DNA from: Mycocentrospora acerina
Lineage: Eukaryota; Ascomycota; Dothideomycetes; Pleosporales
Direction of reading: 5' to 3'
Length of the DNA: 62,141 nucleotides
NCBI GenBank assembly: GCA_022701365.1
Contig: JAKUHH010000168.1
Span: 1 to 62,141, forward strand
Position numbers and translations under genes: made by a program. How positions within the stretch are numbered: the stretch's first letter is position 1; each line of letters begins with the position of its first letter. The notes under the pieces are model-generated. The model was not told where the DNA came from. It worked only from the letters and a program-made list of their open reading frames with translations, and searched no databases. Positions 1-11,435 of this stretch are shown in pieces.

Positions 1-345
1 TATTTGAGAGCAGCACAACAACAGAGGCCTAGCAATAGGCCTCTACAATTTAACCCACACGTTGCTGTCTTGTCTCCTATTGCAGGAGATAGACTAGAGC
101 AACACAACAACAGAGGCCTAGTACTAGGCCTCTACTAGTCAATTAACACGTTGCTGTTATCTCCTACTGCAGGAGGTATCTAAGAGCAACTCAGCACAAG
201 AGGCCTAGCAATAGGCCTCTAAGACACAATTACAAGCTGCTATCTAAGAGCAGCACAACAACAACAACAGAGGCCTAGCAATAGGCCTCTACTACCTACA
301 ACGTGCAACAGGGGCCTAGCAACAGGCCTCTGCAACGCACAAAAA
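1..345. repeat. Array of palindromic hairpin repeats
   Basis: Five copies of the palindrome AGAGGCCTA-NNNN-TAGGCCTCT (around 23-44, 112-133, 200-222, 268-290 and, imperfect, 303-331) are spaced about 30-90 bp apart. Between them lie a second palindrome of the form TCTCCTA-TTGC-AGGAGA (76-92, 160-176) and short arms AGCAAC / GTTGCT that pair across the first hairpin. Each unit can therefore fold as nested stem-loops. The array runs off the left edge. No coding signal is present. Its function is unknown; it may be a minisatellite or a piece of a larger subtelomeric repeat. Confidence 0.8.
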
Positions 346-2536
346 AAAACAAGAACAAAGAGGCAACAGCTAGATAGCTATCTGCTGCAGGAGCCTTGAC
401 CTAAAGGCCTACTACAACAAGTATGAAATGCAAATAGAAAACCCTTTTTAACATTGACTAGTAGTGTGATCACTACATACCTTCTCACTAGGCTCTTAGG
501 GCTCTAGAATAAGAGAGCTGAGACTAGAAGGGAGAAGGCGCCTCATAGACTAGCGTCTCTATAGGCATTATTGTATTTAGATAGACTAGCAATAGATTTG
601 ATAGATACAATATAAATGATGAAAAAAAAAAAAAAAAAAAATATATATCAGTGCTCTACTTGGATACATGGCACAGAGTCTCACTCACAGTGACACGTAT
701 TCTTGAAGCTCTACTACGTACTGCTGCGCAAAGCTATGACTAAGCACTCGCCTTTCGTTACAAAGCAACTTCGTGTGAAATAGGCAAACGGTAATAATAC
801 AAACAATAGATCATGTGCATCATGCTAGTCGAGCGCCATTTCATTTCTCAAGTAAATTATAAGAAACAATTAGAGACTAGACGCTCTTGCGCTGACACTT
901 GTGACTGATTTTAGAGATTTCTGACATTTGACATGAATTTGATTTGCGATTTAAGTCATTGCTATCTTCTTATATTTTGGTTTAGAAAATTACTATTAAG
1001 TTTTAATGTTTATCAGAGATTGGCTGCCATTTTGCCAATGAGTCCTAGCATAAACGTTTGTGTTAGAAACCTTCTTTCTACACGTCACGCTGCAAAGAGA
1101 GGTACTGTATTAATTATTGATAAACGAATTACTTCTCACCTAAATAGGACTCTTAGAGGTCTTTCTAATAGTCTTTTAGTAATCCGGATGGTGGCGTATA
1201 CAGAGAGAGGGGTATAAGGTTACCATAGTGATCCGGTACAGCCTACAGTGGTACTCGGAATTTAGGAGTAACCTACGTTGGGCTTCTTCACAAGGTATTC
1301 TTAACATTTTACCTGTCATCCCCCAACTCAAAAAAAGATTCTGGACGTATGATGCACAATTTAATCGCCCTCATCTTAAGTCTGTTAGTAGAAATATTCA
1401 CTGCTGTAAAATACATCACAGCTTTACCTTTGCAAAAGGTGACATTGCCGTCGTCATGAGAAATTTTATTTGATCAAACGGAGACGCTCTATTCCAGCAG
1501 ATTGAATATCTCTGACAACAGGTCGTAGGTACTATTTTACTCTTTCAAATGTGTTCATACCCATTTTGAAGGTCACTGTTGCTCTCAAGAGAAAAATGGT
1601 CTCACTTTGAAATTCCGAGCAGAGGCAGTCGATAAATTCGTACCCCACAGAAGAAGAAATTTCCTCAATATCGGTAATGAATATTGCGACTTCCAATATG
1701 TACATTGAGTTTCGGTTGGCTTAGTTGAAGAGAAGTTGCGAAAGTGACATCTGTCACAAGACAAAAAGTTGATGATAAGTGCAACGAACCTTGGATTAAC
1801 CTTTCGATGGAACTTTATCAAACTTTTTGTTTCAAATGAAAAACGAGGACTTTCGGCATTTACTGGGACAGTTGGGCATAATAAATAGATAATTCGATCA
1901 GTAGAGATTCAATTAGTTAATTCGCTTGAAGACGTGGTCTCTACAATATCTTCTTTCTTCCATCGAGTATTGCTTCAACTAAAGTTGACAGTCCGATAGA
2001 CAATGGATGGTTTCATTTTGGGTCTAACAATAGGAAATTGCCAGACACAATCGAAGAAGAGGGCAGACAAAATGACGTCTTTTGCGTTATTGGGTATCGT
2101 GTAGGGCCAAACTGCAGTATTTTGATAGGCATAAAGCCCTTAGCTTTTGATGAGTTCTTGCTTCTTGCCCAGGAGGAAGAGATGGTCATTAGCAATGTAT
2201 GGTGCTCAAGCTAGGAAGTATATCTTTTCACAATTCAAAAGCTGTGATTGGCGTAAAAGTCGGCCGAAAAGATGTCCTGCCTTGCCGAAAGCGAATTGCC
2301 GCTGGTTCCGAGGTACTTCGCCTCATTGAGTTTCAATATCCGGCAAACACCGGTTGCCAAGAAGTACTACGTCAACGCAAGATTAGGTAGTAGTTACCCC
2401 ACTATTTGAAGGGCAGCACACCCGCATTGGAACCGAGGAAAATTTGGGAGTTCTACACCAGCGAGCCCTTTAAGGCATCCTGGACATCCGCAAGCAAAGA
2501 AACAATTTTTGAGTTTTCATTGAATCATTTATCAAG
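346..2536. other. Intergenic, no gene recognised; poly-A run
   Basis: This stretch holds only short ORFs without recognisable motifs. A run of 20 A at 622-641 followed by TATATATA could be the tail of a retroposed sequence or a simple repeat. Positions 1196-1300 resemble 7253-7345 (listed separately). From about 2000 to 2400 the base composition is gene-like and short open stretches exist on both strands, but I could not assemble an exon model or name a family. Confidence 0.5.
1196..1300 (+). repeat. Dispersed repeat, copy 1 (pair with 7253-7345)
   Basis: The segment containing GGTATAAGGTTA, then GGTACAGCCTACAGTGGTACT and TAGGAGTAA matches 7253-7345 in the same order and spacing, roughly 70 percent by eye. 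It may be part of an LTR-like element ending near TTCTTAACA at about 1295-1303. No target duplication was seen. Confidence 0.45.
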
Positions 2537-4085
2537 ATGACGGCTTACAGTCCATTCAGTGACCCACCATGGTTGCAAGGCTTGCCCTCGCCTTACTACG
2601 GGGAGTCACACCGCAAATTTCAGCGAGCTTGCCGAGATTTCATCGATGAGAATCTCAACGCTTTTGCTCTTGAATGGGAACGAGAGGAGGAAGTCCCTCC
2701 TGAGCTTTGGCATCGTTTCGCCAAGGCCAATATGTTGCTACCCAATCTACCTGCACCTTTGCCAGTGAAATGGTTAAACAGATTAGGCTTAACAGATCTG
2801 CCCGGTGGTCTCAGAATTCAAGATTTTGATGACATGCATTCCTACATCTACTTTGATGAGGTACGATTTCTCCTTACTTTTCGTTCAAGGACAAGTAACA
2901 GGAATCGTACCATTTTGTCTTGTTCCGAACGCTAATCAATGCATCTCTTTCTATAGATGGCTCGTTCTGGGCTCCTGGCTGTACCAGGGTCGTTGACGGC
3001 AGGAATGGCTTACGGAGTTCCACCCATAATCCAATACGGTTCACCAGAGCTTCAAGAGAAATTTTTACCAGACTTTCTAACTGGCCGGAAGCGAAGTTGT
3101 ATTGCGGTTACAGAACCTGAAGCAGGATCCGATGTGGCCGGCTTGACTACTACGGCAGAGAAGTCCACAGATGGGAAGTTCTACATTGTCAACGGAAGTA
3201 AGAAATGGTGAGTTCAAGTTGCTTGAATGAAGAGTTAACCTGGTGATATGAAATCACAAATAATGCATACTGACAGGCATTAAGGATTACAAATGGTATC
3301 TGGGCAGATTATGCAACAATGGCTGTCCGAACCGGAGGATCCGGCGCAGGTGGTCTCTCCCTGCTTGTGGTCCCACTCAATGGTCATCCCGGAGTAAAAA
3401 CTAGAAAAATTGCTCTTGGTGGTGGAAACACTGCAGGAACTGCTTATATTGATCTCGATGGAGTCCAGGTACCAGTCGAGAATCTTATTGGTAAGGAGGG
3501 AAAGGGAATGGCCTACATCATGAATAACTTCAACCACGAGCGTATGGCTGTCTCGATTACCGTCACTCGACAAGCTCGTGTCGCTCTTGATACGACTTTC
3601 AAGTATTGCCTCAAGCGGGAAACTTTTGGAAAGACTTTGATGGATCAGCCTGTCGTTCGAAAACGACTGGCCAAGTGCGGCGCCGAAGTGGAAACATTAA
3701 CTGCGTGGGTCGAGGCTTTGTCATATCAATTACACCATTTAAGCAAGCAACAGGCTGATGTAAGACTTGGAGGACTAATTGCTTTGGCCAAAGCTAAAGC
3801 AGGTAAAGTACTGGAGAAATGTGCGAGTTGTGCTGTACTTCTACATGGAGGAAATGGTTATACCAGGTCTGGACAAGGCGAGTTGGTTGAAAGTGAGTCC
3901 CACAGTGAAAGGAAAGGCGTTGCCATCATATTAATTGCAAGTTAGAGATATACAGAGAGATCAGTGGCGCTCGAATTCCTGGTGGTAGTGAGGATGTAAT
4001 GTTCGACCTTGCCATACGGCAGTTGGTGAAAGAATTTAAAAAGCTTGATGACGATAGAAAAGATGCAAGACGTGCACACCTTTGA
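2537..4085 (+). CDS. Acyl-CoA dehydrogenase family protein
   Basis: Four exons give 440 codons: 2537-2860, 2957-3207, 3285-3892 and 3946-4085, with introns of 96, 77 and 53 bp. The predicted flavoenzyme oxidises an acyl-CoA thioester at C2-C3. Residues 158-170 (AVTEPEAGSDVAG) fit the ACAD signature T-E-x-x-A-G-S-D that contacts FAD and substrate. NGSKKWITNG follows across the second junction, and the C-terminal GGNGYTRSGQGE...GGSEDVMFD block matches the family's flavin-contacting helix region. The length is normal for a stand-alone ACAD, with no cytochrome b5 domain. The third exon uses the acceptor TTAAG|G rather than the earlier CAG, because only this keeps the reading frame and family sequence. 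Mitochondrial or peroxisomal location cannot be decided: there is no clear presequence or C-terminal SKL. Substrate chain length is unknown. The gene stands alone upstream of a decayed repeat block. Confidence 0.88.
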
Positions 4086-4900
4086 AAAATTTATAGTTTA
4101 ATATGTGAAGTAGTTACCAATTGAGCGAACGTACAACATAATTTGAATCACGAGTAAAACAGCATTTGTCAAAATTCAATGCTAAAGTAACCGAAAAGAC
4201 ATTTGATTCTCGTGCACCCTGTCGATGTTCATGTTCACAGTAGTTATTATGAAGGCCCTACTTGCTGACTGGACGCGGTAGCTAGTTGTACACAATTTTG
4301 CACGAGGACAATATTGCGTTTTAGGAGAGATAGAGAATATTCACAATAATATTACGAATAATTTCCACGATTTGAGCCCCCTACTTGACACATTAGAGTA
4401 AGCAAAATCGCAACCGTAGACGGCTCGGAAATTGCTGATCTCCTCAGCTTTTCATGTGCAATACCCGGTCGATAAAACGTGCTTCAAGCTGCTCACCAAT
4501 TAGCCGGGTCGTTCAAAAATCTAGCCAAGCAGGTATAGGTACGAGAAAAACTCTAATTACAATATCAAAAGACTCTTTGAAACGATATGTCGAGTTCATT
4601 TAGAATTTTTTGCATTACAGCAGTGAATTGTTAAACCGCTTGCTTGCTTCTTCAAAGCCAGTTAAGCACTCATTTTGAATACTAAATTGTTGTCTCAGAG
4701 AAGTCAAAGGCCTGTTCCAATGTGATCAAGATACAACTTGTATCTACGAAAACCTTAAACGCCTGGTATAAGATGCCTCGTAGTGTAGACCCTTGATCTT
4801 TCTCAGTTAGGCAATCACGTATCCAGCCCCAAGAACGCTCGCATGCGACGCGTAGATCCCCTAAACTCTTGTATGCTCCTGTGCAGTAAAGCAATATTTG
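4086..4900. other. Intergenic, nothing recognised
   Basis: This is the 3' flank of the acyl-CoA dehydrogenase gene. The only open stretch of note is a 70-codon minus-strand ORF at 4682-4894 with no motif I recognise. From about 4900 the sequence becomes strongly AT-rich and decayed. Confidence 0.5.
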
Positions 4901-5820
4901 TTAATAAGCAATATTTTGGTCTCTTTTAAAAGTAGTTTTTAAGCTTAAACTTAACTAAATTTGTTAAAGTTTTAAAGAAAGAAAATTTATATCTTAATGA
5001 TGCTAGCCTCTGTTGCTAATTATCTTGTTTATAATGCTAGTTGCTAAGTTATAGTTTCTCTTTGCGAATTTTGCATCCTACGTTCTAAACCTTTTTATAA
5101 TACTCAATATCTTTATTTTCTACTAAAATAGTAATATAAGTAGATAGTTAAATCTTTTGTCCTTCTTCCCTTATGTTTCCTCTGTATTCTTAACTTTATA
5201 CTTCTAATTACTTTTAAATTTAATAATAAGGCTATGTATAACTTTGCTTTTTAAGCTTAAAGCAAAAGTTTAATTTATTTAAAAAATAACTATTTCTCCT
5301 TTTAAACTTATTTTTAAGCAACTAATCTAGACAATTCTGTTAAGTCTCTAATAAGGTCTTGAAGTCTTTTTATGCTTAAAGCTAAGTATTTTAAGTTTAT
5401 CTTAATCTTCTTAATTTAGAATTTCTTTTAGATCTTAATTTAACTTCTTTTTTAAGAAGCAATATTTTTATTTTCCTCTAGTAAAAGCAAGTTGTTTTAG
5501 TAGGCTAATAAGAGTAAGAAAAGGTATTTCTTAATATCTTCTTAAAATACTTAAATAAAGTTAAGAAATTATAAGCCTAGTAACTTTATTTTCTTAATTA
5601 TATTATTAAAGTGTAAGATAGTCTTTAAGGTTTTATATAGGCTAGTTAAGATTTATTAAGTAAGTATTAGCATATAAGAAGCTTATAAGGTCTTTTTAAA
5701 GAACTTCTAGGTAAATAATAAATGATTTTCTTTAAGATAGCCTTTATTTTAATTTTTTGCTAAATTAACTTACTTAGTTACATAGTATGCTCTGATTATA
5801 TTTAAAGATTTTTAAATATA

Positions 5821-6106
5821 TGTAACATCTACAATGTCACATCCTATTATTACCCCTAAGTTAAATAACACCTATCTAATAGCTATCTGTTTTCTACTTA
5901 CCTTAGACAGCAATCTTAAGAAGAGATATATAAAGTTGCAGCTTATATAGCTTTCTAGAGTAGTTTTTCTATATCCTTTATACAAGACCTATAGGTGTAG
6001 AGAATAGTATCTTTAGGTTATTCTTTAGTCCTAGCAATCTTATATACCTTATTATAGACACTTTGGACCCTATTTAAATCACTCTCTTATAACCTGCGTT
6101 GTTACA
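5821..6106 (-). mobile_element. Solo-LTR-like element, family A (286 bp, reverse)
   Basis: Begins TGTAACATC and ends GTTGTTACA. It is flanked by the perfect 5-bp duplication ATATA (5816-5820 and 6107-6111). It is the reverse complement of the copy at 23713-23998, with matching blocks such as CCTATTATTACCCCTAAGT and the TTATAACCTGCG edge. Termini TG..CA plus a 5-bp target duplication fit a solo LTR from a Copia- or Gypsy-type retrotransposon. A MITE with 7-bp inverted ends is the alternative. Confidence 0.8.
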
Positions 6107-6224
6107 ATATAAAACTTAAAGTCTATATTTTGTTAAACTTTTATGAAGTTTAATAAAAATTTAAAGAAAAAAGACTTTTTATTCTAATTTAAATTATTAT
6201 CTTCTACTAAGTTAGCCTTAAAGT

Positions 6225-6595
6225 TGTAACAGCGCAGGTTATAAGAGAGTGATCTAAATAGTGTCTAAAGTGTCTACCACTAGGAATATAAAAGTGCTAA
6301 GACTAAAAGGTAAACTAAAGATGTGAAGCTACAAAAAGGCCGACCTTCTTGCTGCTTAGGCTAGAAGGTATATATATTGATATATGTTGCAGGCTGACAA
6401 AAGATACTATTCTTTACACCTATAGGGCTTTTATAAAAGGACATAGAAAAACTACTTATTTAAACTACATAGGCTCCTACCTTATATACCCCTTCTTAGA
6501 ATTACTATCTAAAGGCAACTATAAATCAGGTAGCTATTAGATAGGTGTTATTTAACTTAGGGGTAATAATAGGATATAATGTTGTGAACGTTACA
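6225..6595 (+). mobile_element. Solo-LTR-like element, family A, with nested insertion
   Basis: Starts TGTAACAGCGCAGG and ends GTGAACGTTACA, flanked by the 5-bp duplication AAAGT (6220-6224 and 6596-6600). It is 371 bp long instead of 286 because the 78-bp element at 6322-6399 plus its 5-bp duplication is inserted within it. A 63-codon ORF at 6349-6540 lies inside and is an accident. It faces the neighbouring copy at 5821-6106 in opposite orientation, 118 bp away. Confidence 0.82.
6322..6399 (+). mobile_element. 78-bp minimal mobile element, copy 1
   Basis: TGTGAAGCTACA at the left end and GCAGGCTGACA at the right end, flanked by the perfect 5-bp duplication AAAGA (6317-6321 and 6400-6404). 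Removing the element and one duplication restores the uninterrupted family A sequence (compare 23713-23998), so the insertion boundaries are certain. A second copy of identical length lies at 39385-39462 with a different duplication, TATAC. TG..CA ends and 5-bp duplications point to integrase-mediated insertion, as for LTRs. It has no coding capacity. Confidence 0.88.
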
Positions 6596-7252
6596 AAAGT
6601 AGTTTTTAAGAAAATTAAAGTATTAATAGGCTAATTATACTTGTGCTTCTAAAGCTGTTAAATCATTAAACTCTTTTCTTCCTATATTAAACGATAATTT
6701 ATTTCTTTATATATCTAGATAAATCTTCTTTAAAAAACTCTAGTTTACTTGTTTAGCTTTAACTAATCAATTTAATAAAGTCATTTAACTTTTAGTATTT
6801 AATAGATACTACTAGACTCTTCTAGCCTAAAGTTGCTAGATTTATATAAAACAGTAGTCTTCTTACTACTTAATGCTTTATTGATATTTCTATACTAGCT
6901 ATTATATTTAAAATGTTATCATTTTTATTAGAGTCTTCTTTTTAAATTCTATTAACTAAGCTTACAGTAGGACCTTAATAACAATAAGACTAAACTATTA
7001 GCTATCTATCTAGAGTCTTAATTCTTATTCTTTAAGCTCTTAAAGTTACTAATGTTTTAAGTTCTTAGTTTAACGTTAAAAAAGAATTAACTTTAAGATT
7101 AAAAACCTTCTTACTTTACAATACAAAGCAATTTAAGTCTTTGTGTGGTATGCATATATAATAGTAGTATATAATAGTAAAATTACAACCTTATTTATAT
7201 AGTTCTATAGAAGCTTATAAATTATTGACCTAGTAATCTAGATAGTAATGGT

Positions 7253-7345
7253 TTCTAAGAGAGTGGAATAAGGTTATGTAGTGCTCTAGTACAGATAACA
7301 GTGGTACTATTACCTAGGAGTAATCTCTGTTAGCCCTAATCAGGG
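7253..7345 (+). repeat. Dispersed repeat, copy 2 (pair with 1196-1300)
   Basis: Shares GG(T/A)ATAAGGTTA, then ACAGTGGTACT and TAGGAGTAA with 1196-1300 in the same order. It is more AT-rich, in keeping with decay of the surrounding block. It abuts the tail of the family B LTR-like sequence at 7359. Confidence 0.45.
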
Positions 7346-7358
7346 TGCAATTCTGACA

Positions 7359-7425
7359 GCAATACCTAGCTACAGCTATCTATCTATCTATTGATCTATA
7401 TATTGTGTGTGAAACTGTAGCAACA
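7359..7425 (+). mobile_element. 3' portion of LTR-like family B
   Basis: TACCTAGCTACAGCTATCTATC...GTGTGTGAAACTGTAGCAACA matches the 3' part of the family B copies at 24622-24879 and 47853-48036. The 5' TGTCAGCCTGCA end is missing here. Confidence 0.6.
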
Positions 7426-7792
7426 TCAGCAACAGTAGTTTCCTCAAAAGCTGTCCACTACAGTAATGTCATTACGTAACAACATATCAGTTGCTTAATT
7501 AACTGTCATCGTAGATAAACCAGCAGACTGGGAAGCATAGTACCAACTTCAGCAATAAATAGCTATTGTAGATAGTATATAAAAATACTATAATATTATA
7601 GTGTAATAGTAAGCTATCCAAGGTTTAAGAAGAATCGCAGTTAATAAAGCATGCTCTTTTAACGTATTTATTTGTAGCTTTAAAAAAGGACATTAAAAAG
7701 CCTTCTCTTAACTTAAGCTAGCTGTAAGCTGCTCTTGTCTGCTTAAAAAAGAGCAGAAGCTTAGCTTTAACTAAAAACTTAGGTTGCCTTAC

Positions 7793-7858
7793 CTAATACA
7801 AGGCAGGAAGTTAGGCCTAACGTCCACTTGGATAGGCTTAGCCTAAAGTTTTCTTACT
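7793..7858 (+). repeat. Copy of the sequence upstream of the terminal helicase
   Basis: GTTAGGCCTAACGTCCACTT then GGATAGGCTTAGC matches 51876-51943 in the same orientation. At the chromosome end this motif lies about 350 bp upstream of the decayed telomere-linked helicase. It is therefore probably a remnant of a subtelomeric block. Confidence 0.6.
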
Positions 7859-8460
7859 TTTTGCAATAGAATTTAGGATCTAAAAAAATTCTTTATTTAC
7901 ATCTATTTATCTTCAAATTTATAAAATTAGTAGGAAAAATGATTTATTATAATTAAAAATGTTCTTAAAGCATCAGGTAGATTTATTAGCTCAGAAAATT
8001 TACTTTTGTGTGGTCTAATTAGATGCGCTGTTGCTATCCTACAAATCAAAGTGTAACAGTAGTCTGATATGGAAGCAACTTTACAGTCTAGTGCATTAAA
8101 ATCTGCTGCATTTGCAGTGTTTAGTTTCATTGTATTTAATTTAAAAAGTATTCTGTAATGTTAAAGACCTACTGTGTATTTATTGTATTTAGTAAGAGAC
8201 AAGTTGTAAAATTTAAGAGTAAAAGTTATTAAAACTTTAACTAGATTTAGTTTGTAGTCTAATAATTCTAAAAGTACAGAGTAACTTATTAAAAAATACT
8301 ATTAGCGTATATAAGTGCTTAAAAACTATTAAAAGACTCAGTAAATGTAAGTAAAAATATTAAAAGTCAAAATTTATACTTAAAGATAGTTTTAGTAATA
8401 ACACAATTAAACAGCTTAATATTAGGTTTAAGTATTTACTATTAGCTACAAGGCTTAGTT

Positions 8461-9191
8461 ACCAAGCATATACAGTAGATCTCTTCCAGCCTTAACGTAA
8501 TCAATTTGACGAACTTAATGTCGAAGTTATTACTAGATTTCGTATTGGCTATACTTGAGATGTTATGACGTTTACTTCGAGAGTATAATTGTCAGATATC
8601 CGCAGTTCTCAATATCAGAATACGTACTATTTTGGGAAGAGATTGCCACATGAAACTGATCTACAACACTTGAATACGTTAGGCTGAACTGCAAACAGAC
8701 TTCGTACTTGGCTTCTTGGCTATTTTCGGATTTAAAGACGTTGAGGACTTAGGGTGATAGTGGACTTAAGCGCGCAGGCAAACGAAACATTTGATCGTCC
8801 TCCAACCTTGTCTTCTCCGAAACTAAGCAAAGATTCATGTATCAACAGGGAGGAAAATGTCTATTTCGATCGGCGTGCGAACAGACTCGGACATTCGGAT
8901 CCGAAGTTTTAACGGTGATCGGTCCGGGTCGTGTTCAAAACGGTGAGCTACTCAGTGTGTAGTTGACAGAAAAGCGGCCAAGAAGTTTATTTCAAGAATC
9001 TTGATGTTGGTGTTGGCGATTCCTTACAAACAGCGGTGACATTTATTTTAAATTGATTCTCTTAAATGCCGCCACGTGGATACTCTCTCGAATCTACTAT
9101 TGAATGCGGCGAAAAGATTGTCTTTTAACCATTCAACAATTACCTTCTGATCTAACCAACTTTCTTCTCTGCTTATCAGTTTTCCATCAAA
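8461..9191. other. Intergenic, upstream of alcohol dehydrogenase
   Basis: Base composition returns to normal near 8480, marking the edge of the decayed block. I see no gene. The stretch should hold the promoter and 5' leader of the alcohol dehydrogenase gene; no clear TATA box was picked out. Confidence 0.5.
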
Positions 9192-10421
9192 ATGCTTCCC
9201 AACACGACCCTCCTCCTCAATGCCACTATGCGAGCAGTGGTATGGAATGGTCTCAACCTCAATAGTGTTACTGTAGAAGACGTACCTATCCCAACCCTCC
9301 AAGCCTCCACCGACGTCCGGGTCCGTATCACCACAGCAGCAATTTGCGGAACGGATTTACACGTCCTTCATGGCGGCTTTGGCAGTTCAAACCCATCCTG
9401 GGTACTTGGTCATGAAGGAACCGGTGTCATCGAATCCGTTGGCAGTGGAGTTAACAAATTGAAAGTCGGAGATCATGTTGTCATTCCCGATGCCTTCGAT
9501 ACTGGAGCAATCAACATGAATCTTGCTGTGCCAGAGGGTCAATACGGTATGGGCTTGGGACTTGGGAAGGAATTTGGGAGCTATTATGGATGTCAAGGTA
9601 AGATGTTCTCTCTACTGACCTTTGACTTCTAACACTTTTCATCCAAAATAGGTGAATATGTAGTCGTGCCTTTCGCAGATTATAGTCTTTGGAAAATTCC
9701 TTCCAATGGTGCTGTCAACACGTCCCGAGAAATCGACTACCTCTTTACGTCAGACATTTTCGCCACCGGCTGGACGGCACTCACCTATGCTGGATTTGAA
9801 GCTGGCGATTCAGTTGCCGTCTTTGGTGCTGGAGGTGTTGGGCTTCTGAGCGCATATTCTGCTATTCTCCGCGGTGCATCAAAAGTTTATGTTGTAGATT
9901 GGGTCCCTCAGCGTCTCGCTCTAGCTGAATCTATCGGCGCTATCCCTATAAGCTTAAACGGATCCAGTCTCTCTGCTGTAGAGCAAATCCTCTGTCTTGA
10001 ACCTAATGGGGTGACGCGTAGTGTAGATTGCGTTGGTTATGAGGCTGTTAACGAAGATTTGGAACGTCAGACAAACAAGGTTATTTTGGATATGGTTGCA
10101 GTAACGTCTGCGCGAGGTGGAATAGGTTCAGTTGGCGTATACCCTGCACCCGGTGCGACACCTGGGACACCAAACGGCAATGTTTCAGCTCTAGTTGACT
10201 TTCCCATCACGGATTTTTTCGAAAAAAGGTTGACTTATGGGGCTGGTCCCGTGGATCCTAAGATGGAAGCGCCATATTTGACGCACTTGATAGAAACCGG
10301 GGTTGCTAACCCAGGATTTATTGTTTCCAGCATCATTGGGATTGAAGATGCTCCAGAGTATTATCAACGATTCAACGAGTTTCAGGAGACTAAGGTCATT
10401 ATTCGCTTCCCTTGGGCTTAG
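9192..10421 (+). CDS. Zinc-type alcohol dehydrogenase (MDR superfamily)
   Basis: Two exons, 9192-9597 and 9652-10421 (54-bp intron), encode 391 residues. Predicted NAD(P)-dependent oxidation of an alcohol or aldehyde-adduct in the cytosol. The GroES-like domain carries the catalytic zinc ligands Cys52 in ICGTD and the His74-Glu75 pair in GHEGTGV. The Rossmann fold follows with GAGGVG near residues 194-199. The usual four-cysteine structural-zinc loop is not visible: the region after VVIPDAFD has none of the CxxCxxC spacing. The overall layout resembles the glutathione-independent formaldehyde-dehydrogenase-like branch of medium-chain dehydrogenases. Met13 (at 9228, MRAVVWNG) is an equally likely start because family members usually begin there; the first 12 residues may be untranslated. 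The substrate is not inferable. Confidence 0.87.
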
Positions 10422-11435
10422 AAAGGGATTTTCCAACCACGTTGCCCATGCAGAGGGTAATTTGCAAGCAGAGCGTATAAAGTACAGAATTGAGAGACAA
10501 AAACCTTCTTTGATAATAGAGTAAATTAGCGAATATTGGGAAAAAAAAATTTTATTCTGGACCGAGCTGACTCACAATCTCTTCACCTGATATTTCCATT
10601 TGCCAAAACTCCTCCAGTCAAATATCAATTATTTAAGCCTTAACAACCTCTAGCCTACACATGTTAAGACAACAGAAAAATATTTATTGCAGTCAGAACA
10701 TGAATTAAAAGAAATTAGTAATACTTCTCCGTGTTACTTCTGATTTCTGTTTTGTTTGATGCATGTTTTGGCTGTAGACCCAGACACGTTGTTATAAGTT
10801 TACTTACTTGACATACAAATTTTTACTTCTCAACTCCTTTCAAATATAGTTATCTCTCACACAGAACTTTTTATTAGAATTCGCTTCGAGGTATCAAGCG
10901 CAAGAACACTACCGCAGAAAATGTTGCGAATTATAGGATTCAACTTTATATTTGAGGGGTAGACTACATTATGTTTCCGATTCTACACGAATAAATTAGT
11001 TTTCAAATGACACCGTGAGAGCTGTTAAGCGTTACGAATGTTGTCAGCTTCTAAATGACCAACCCTGATGGCGCTCTAGCTAGAAGGTGTTATACAAGGG
11101 ACTGAAACTATCTATGGAATGTTAAAACAGTAAAGTAAACTTTTCAGCAATACTCTTCTTTGAGGAGAAGTATTGTAAATTAAATTAGCTTGGAATGATA
11201 TTGAAACACTAAATTATAGAATGTAAATATCTAGATTTACCAAAATGTTGAAAAAAATCATTTAGGTGAATAAAAGTAGAAGAAACAGATTGCATTATCA
11301 GATGAGTCAAAGTGCGGGACTAAATAGGCAATTGGTGCTCACAAATTGATAGACGTGATAGACAACAAGCAGTGGCGGACTGTCTAAGATCGATAATTTA
11401 CTCGGGTCTCTGGTCATTTTGACTTCTTCATTACA
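10422..11435. other. Intergenic between convergent ADH and cutinase genes
   Basis: The alcohol dehydrogenase (+) and the cutinase homologue (-) point toward each other across this stretch. It is AT-rich with no recognisable gene or repeat. A short inverted repeat (AATACTTCTCC ... GGAGAAGTATT at 10720-10731 and 11164-11175) is separated by about 430 bp. Confidence 0.5.

Larger units (their letters stand above)
4900..8460. repeat. AT-rich, RIP-like decayed repeat block
   Basis: Very AT-rich sequence dense in TAA and TAG in all frames, with TGA, TCA, TGG and CCA scarce. This is the same mutation signature as at the chromosome end, though less complete. It hosts nested insertions: LTR-like copies at 5821-6106 and 6225-6595, the 78-bp element at 6322-6399, an LTR-like tail at 7359-7425 and a stretch homologous to the flank of the terminal helicase at 7793-7858. 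The host element itself is not identifiable. A 67-codon minus ORF at 7927-8130 has no recognisable motif. Confidence 0.65.

Noticed and set aside
1..345. CRISPR array
   Set aside because: Regular palindromic repeats, but the organism is a eukaryote, spacers are not unique, and units contain a second palindrome.
3210..3280. Use of the CAG acceptor at 3272-3276 in the acyl-CoA dehydrogenase
   Set aside because: It gives an immediate stop; the TTAAG acceptor at 3284 restores the conserved KKWITNG sequence.
6349..6540. 63-codon ORF
   Set aside because: Spans the junction of the 78-bp element and its family A host; an accident of insertion.
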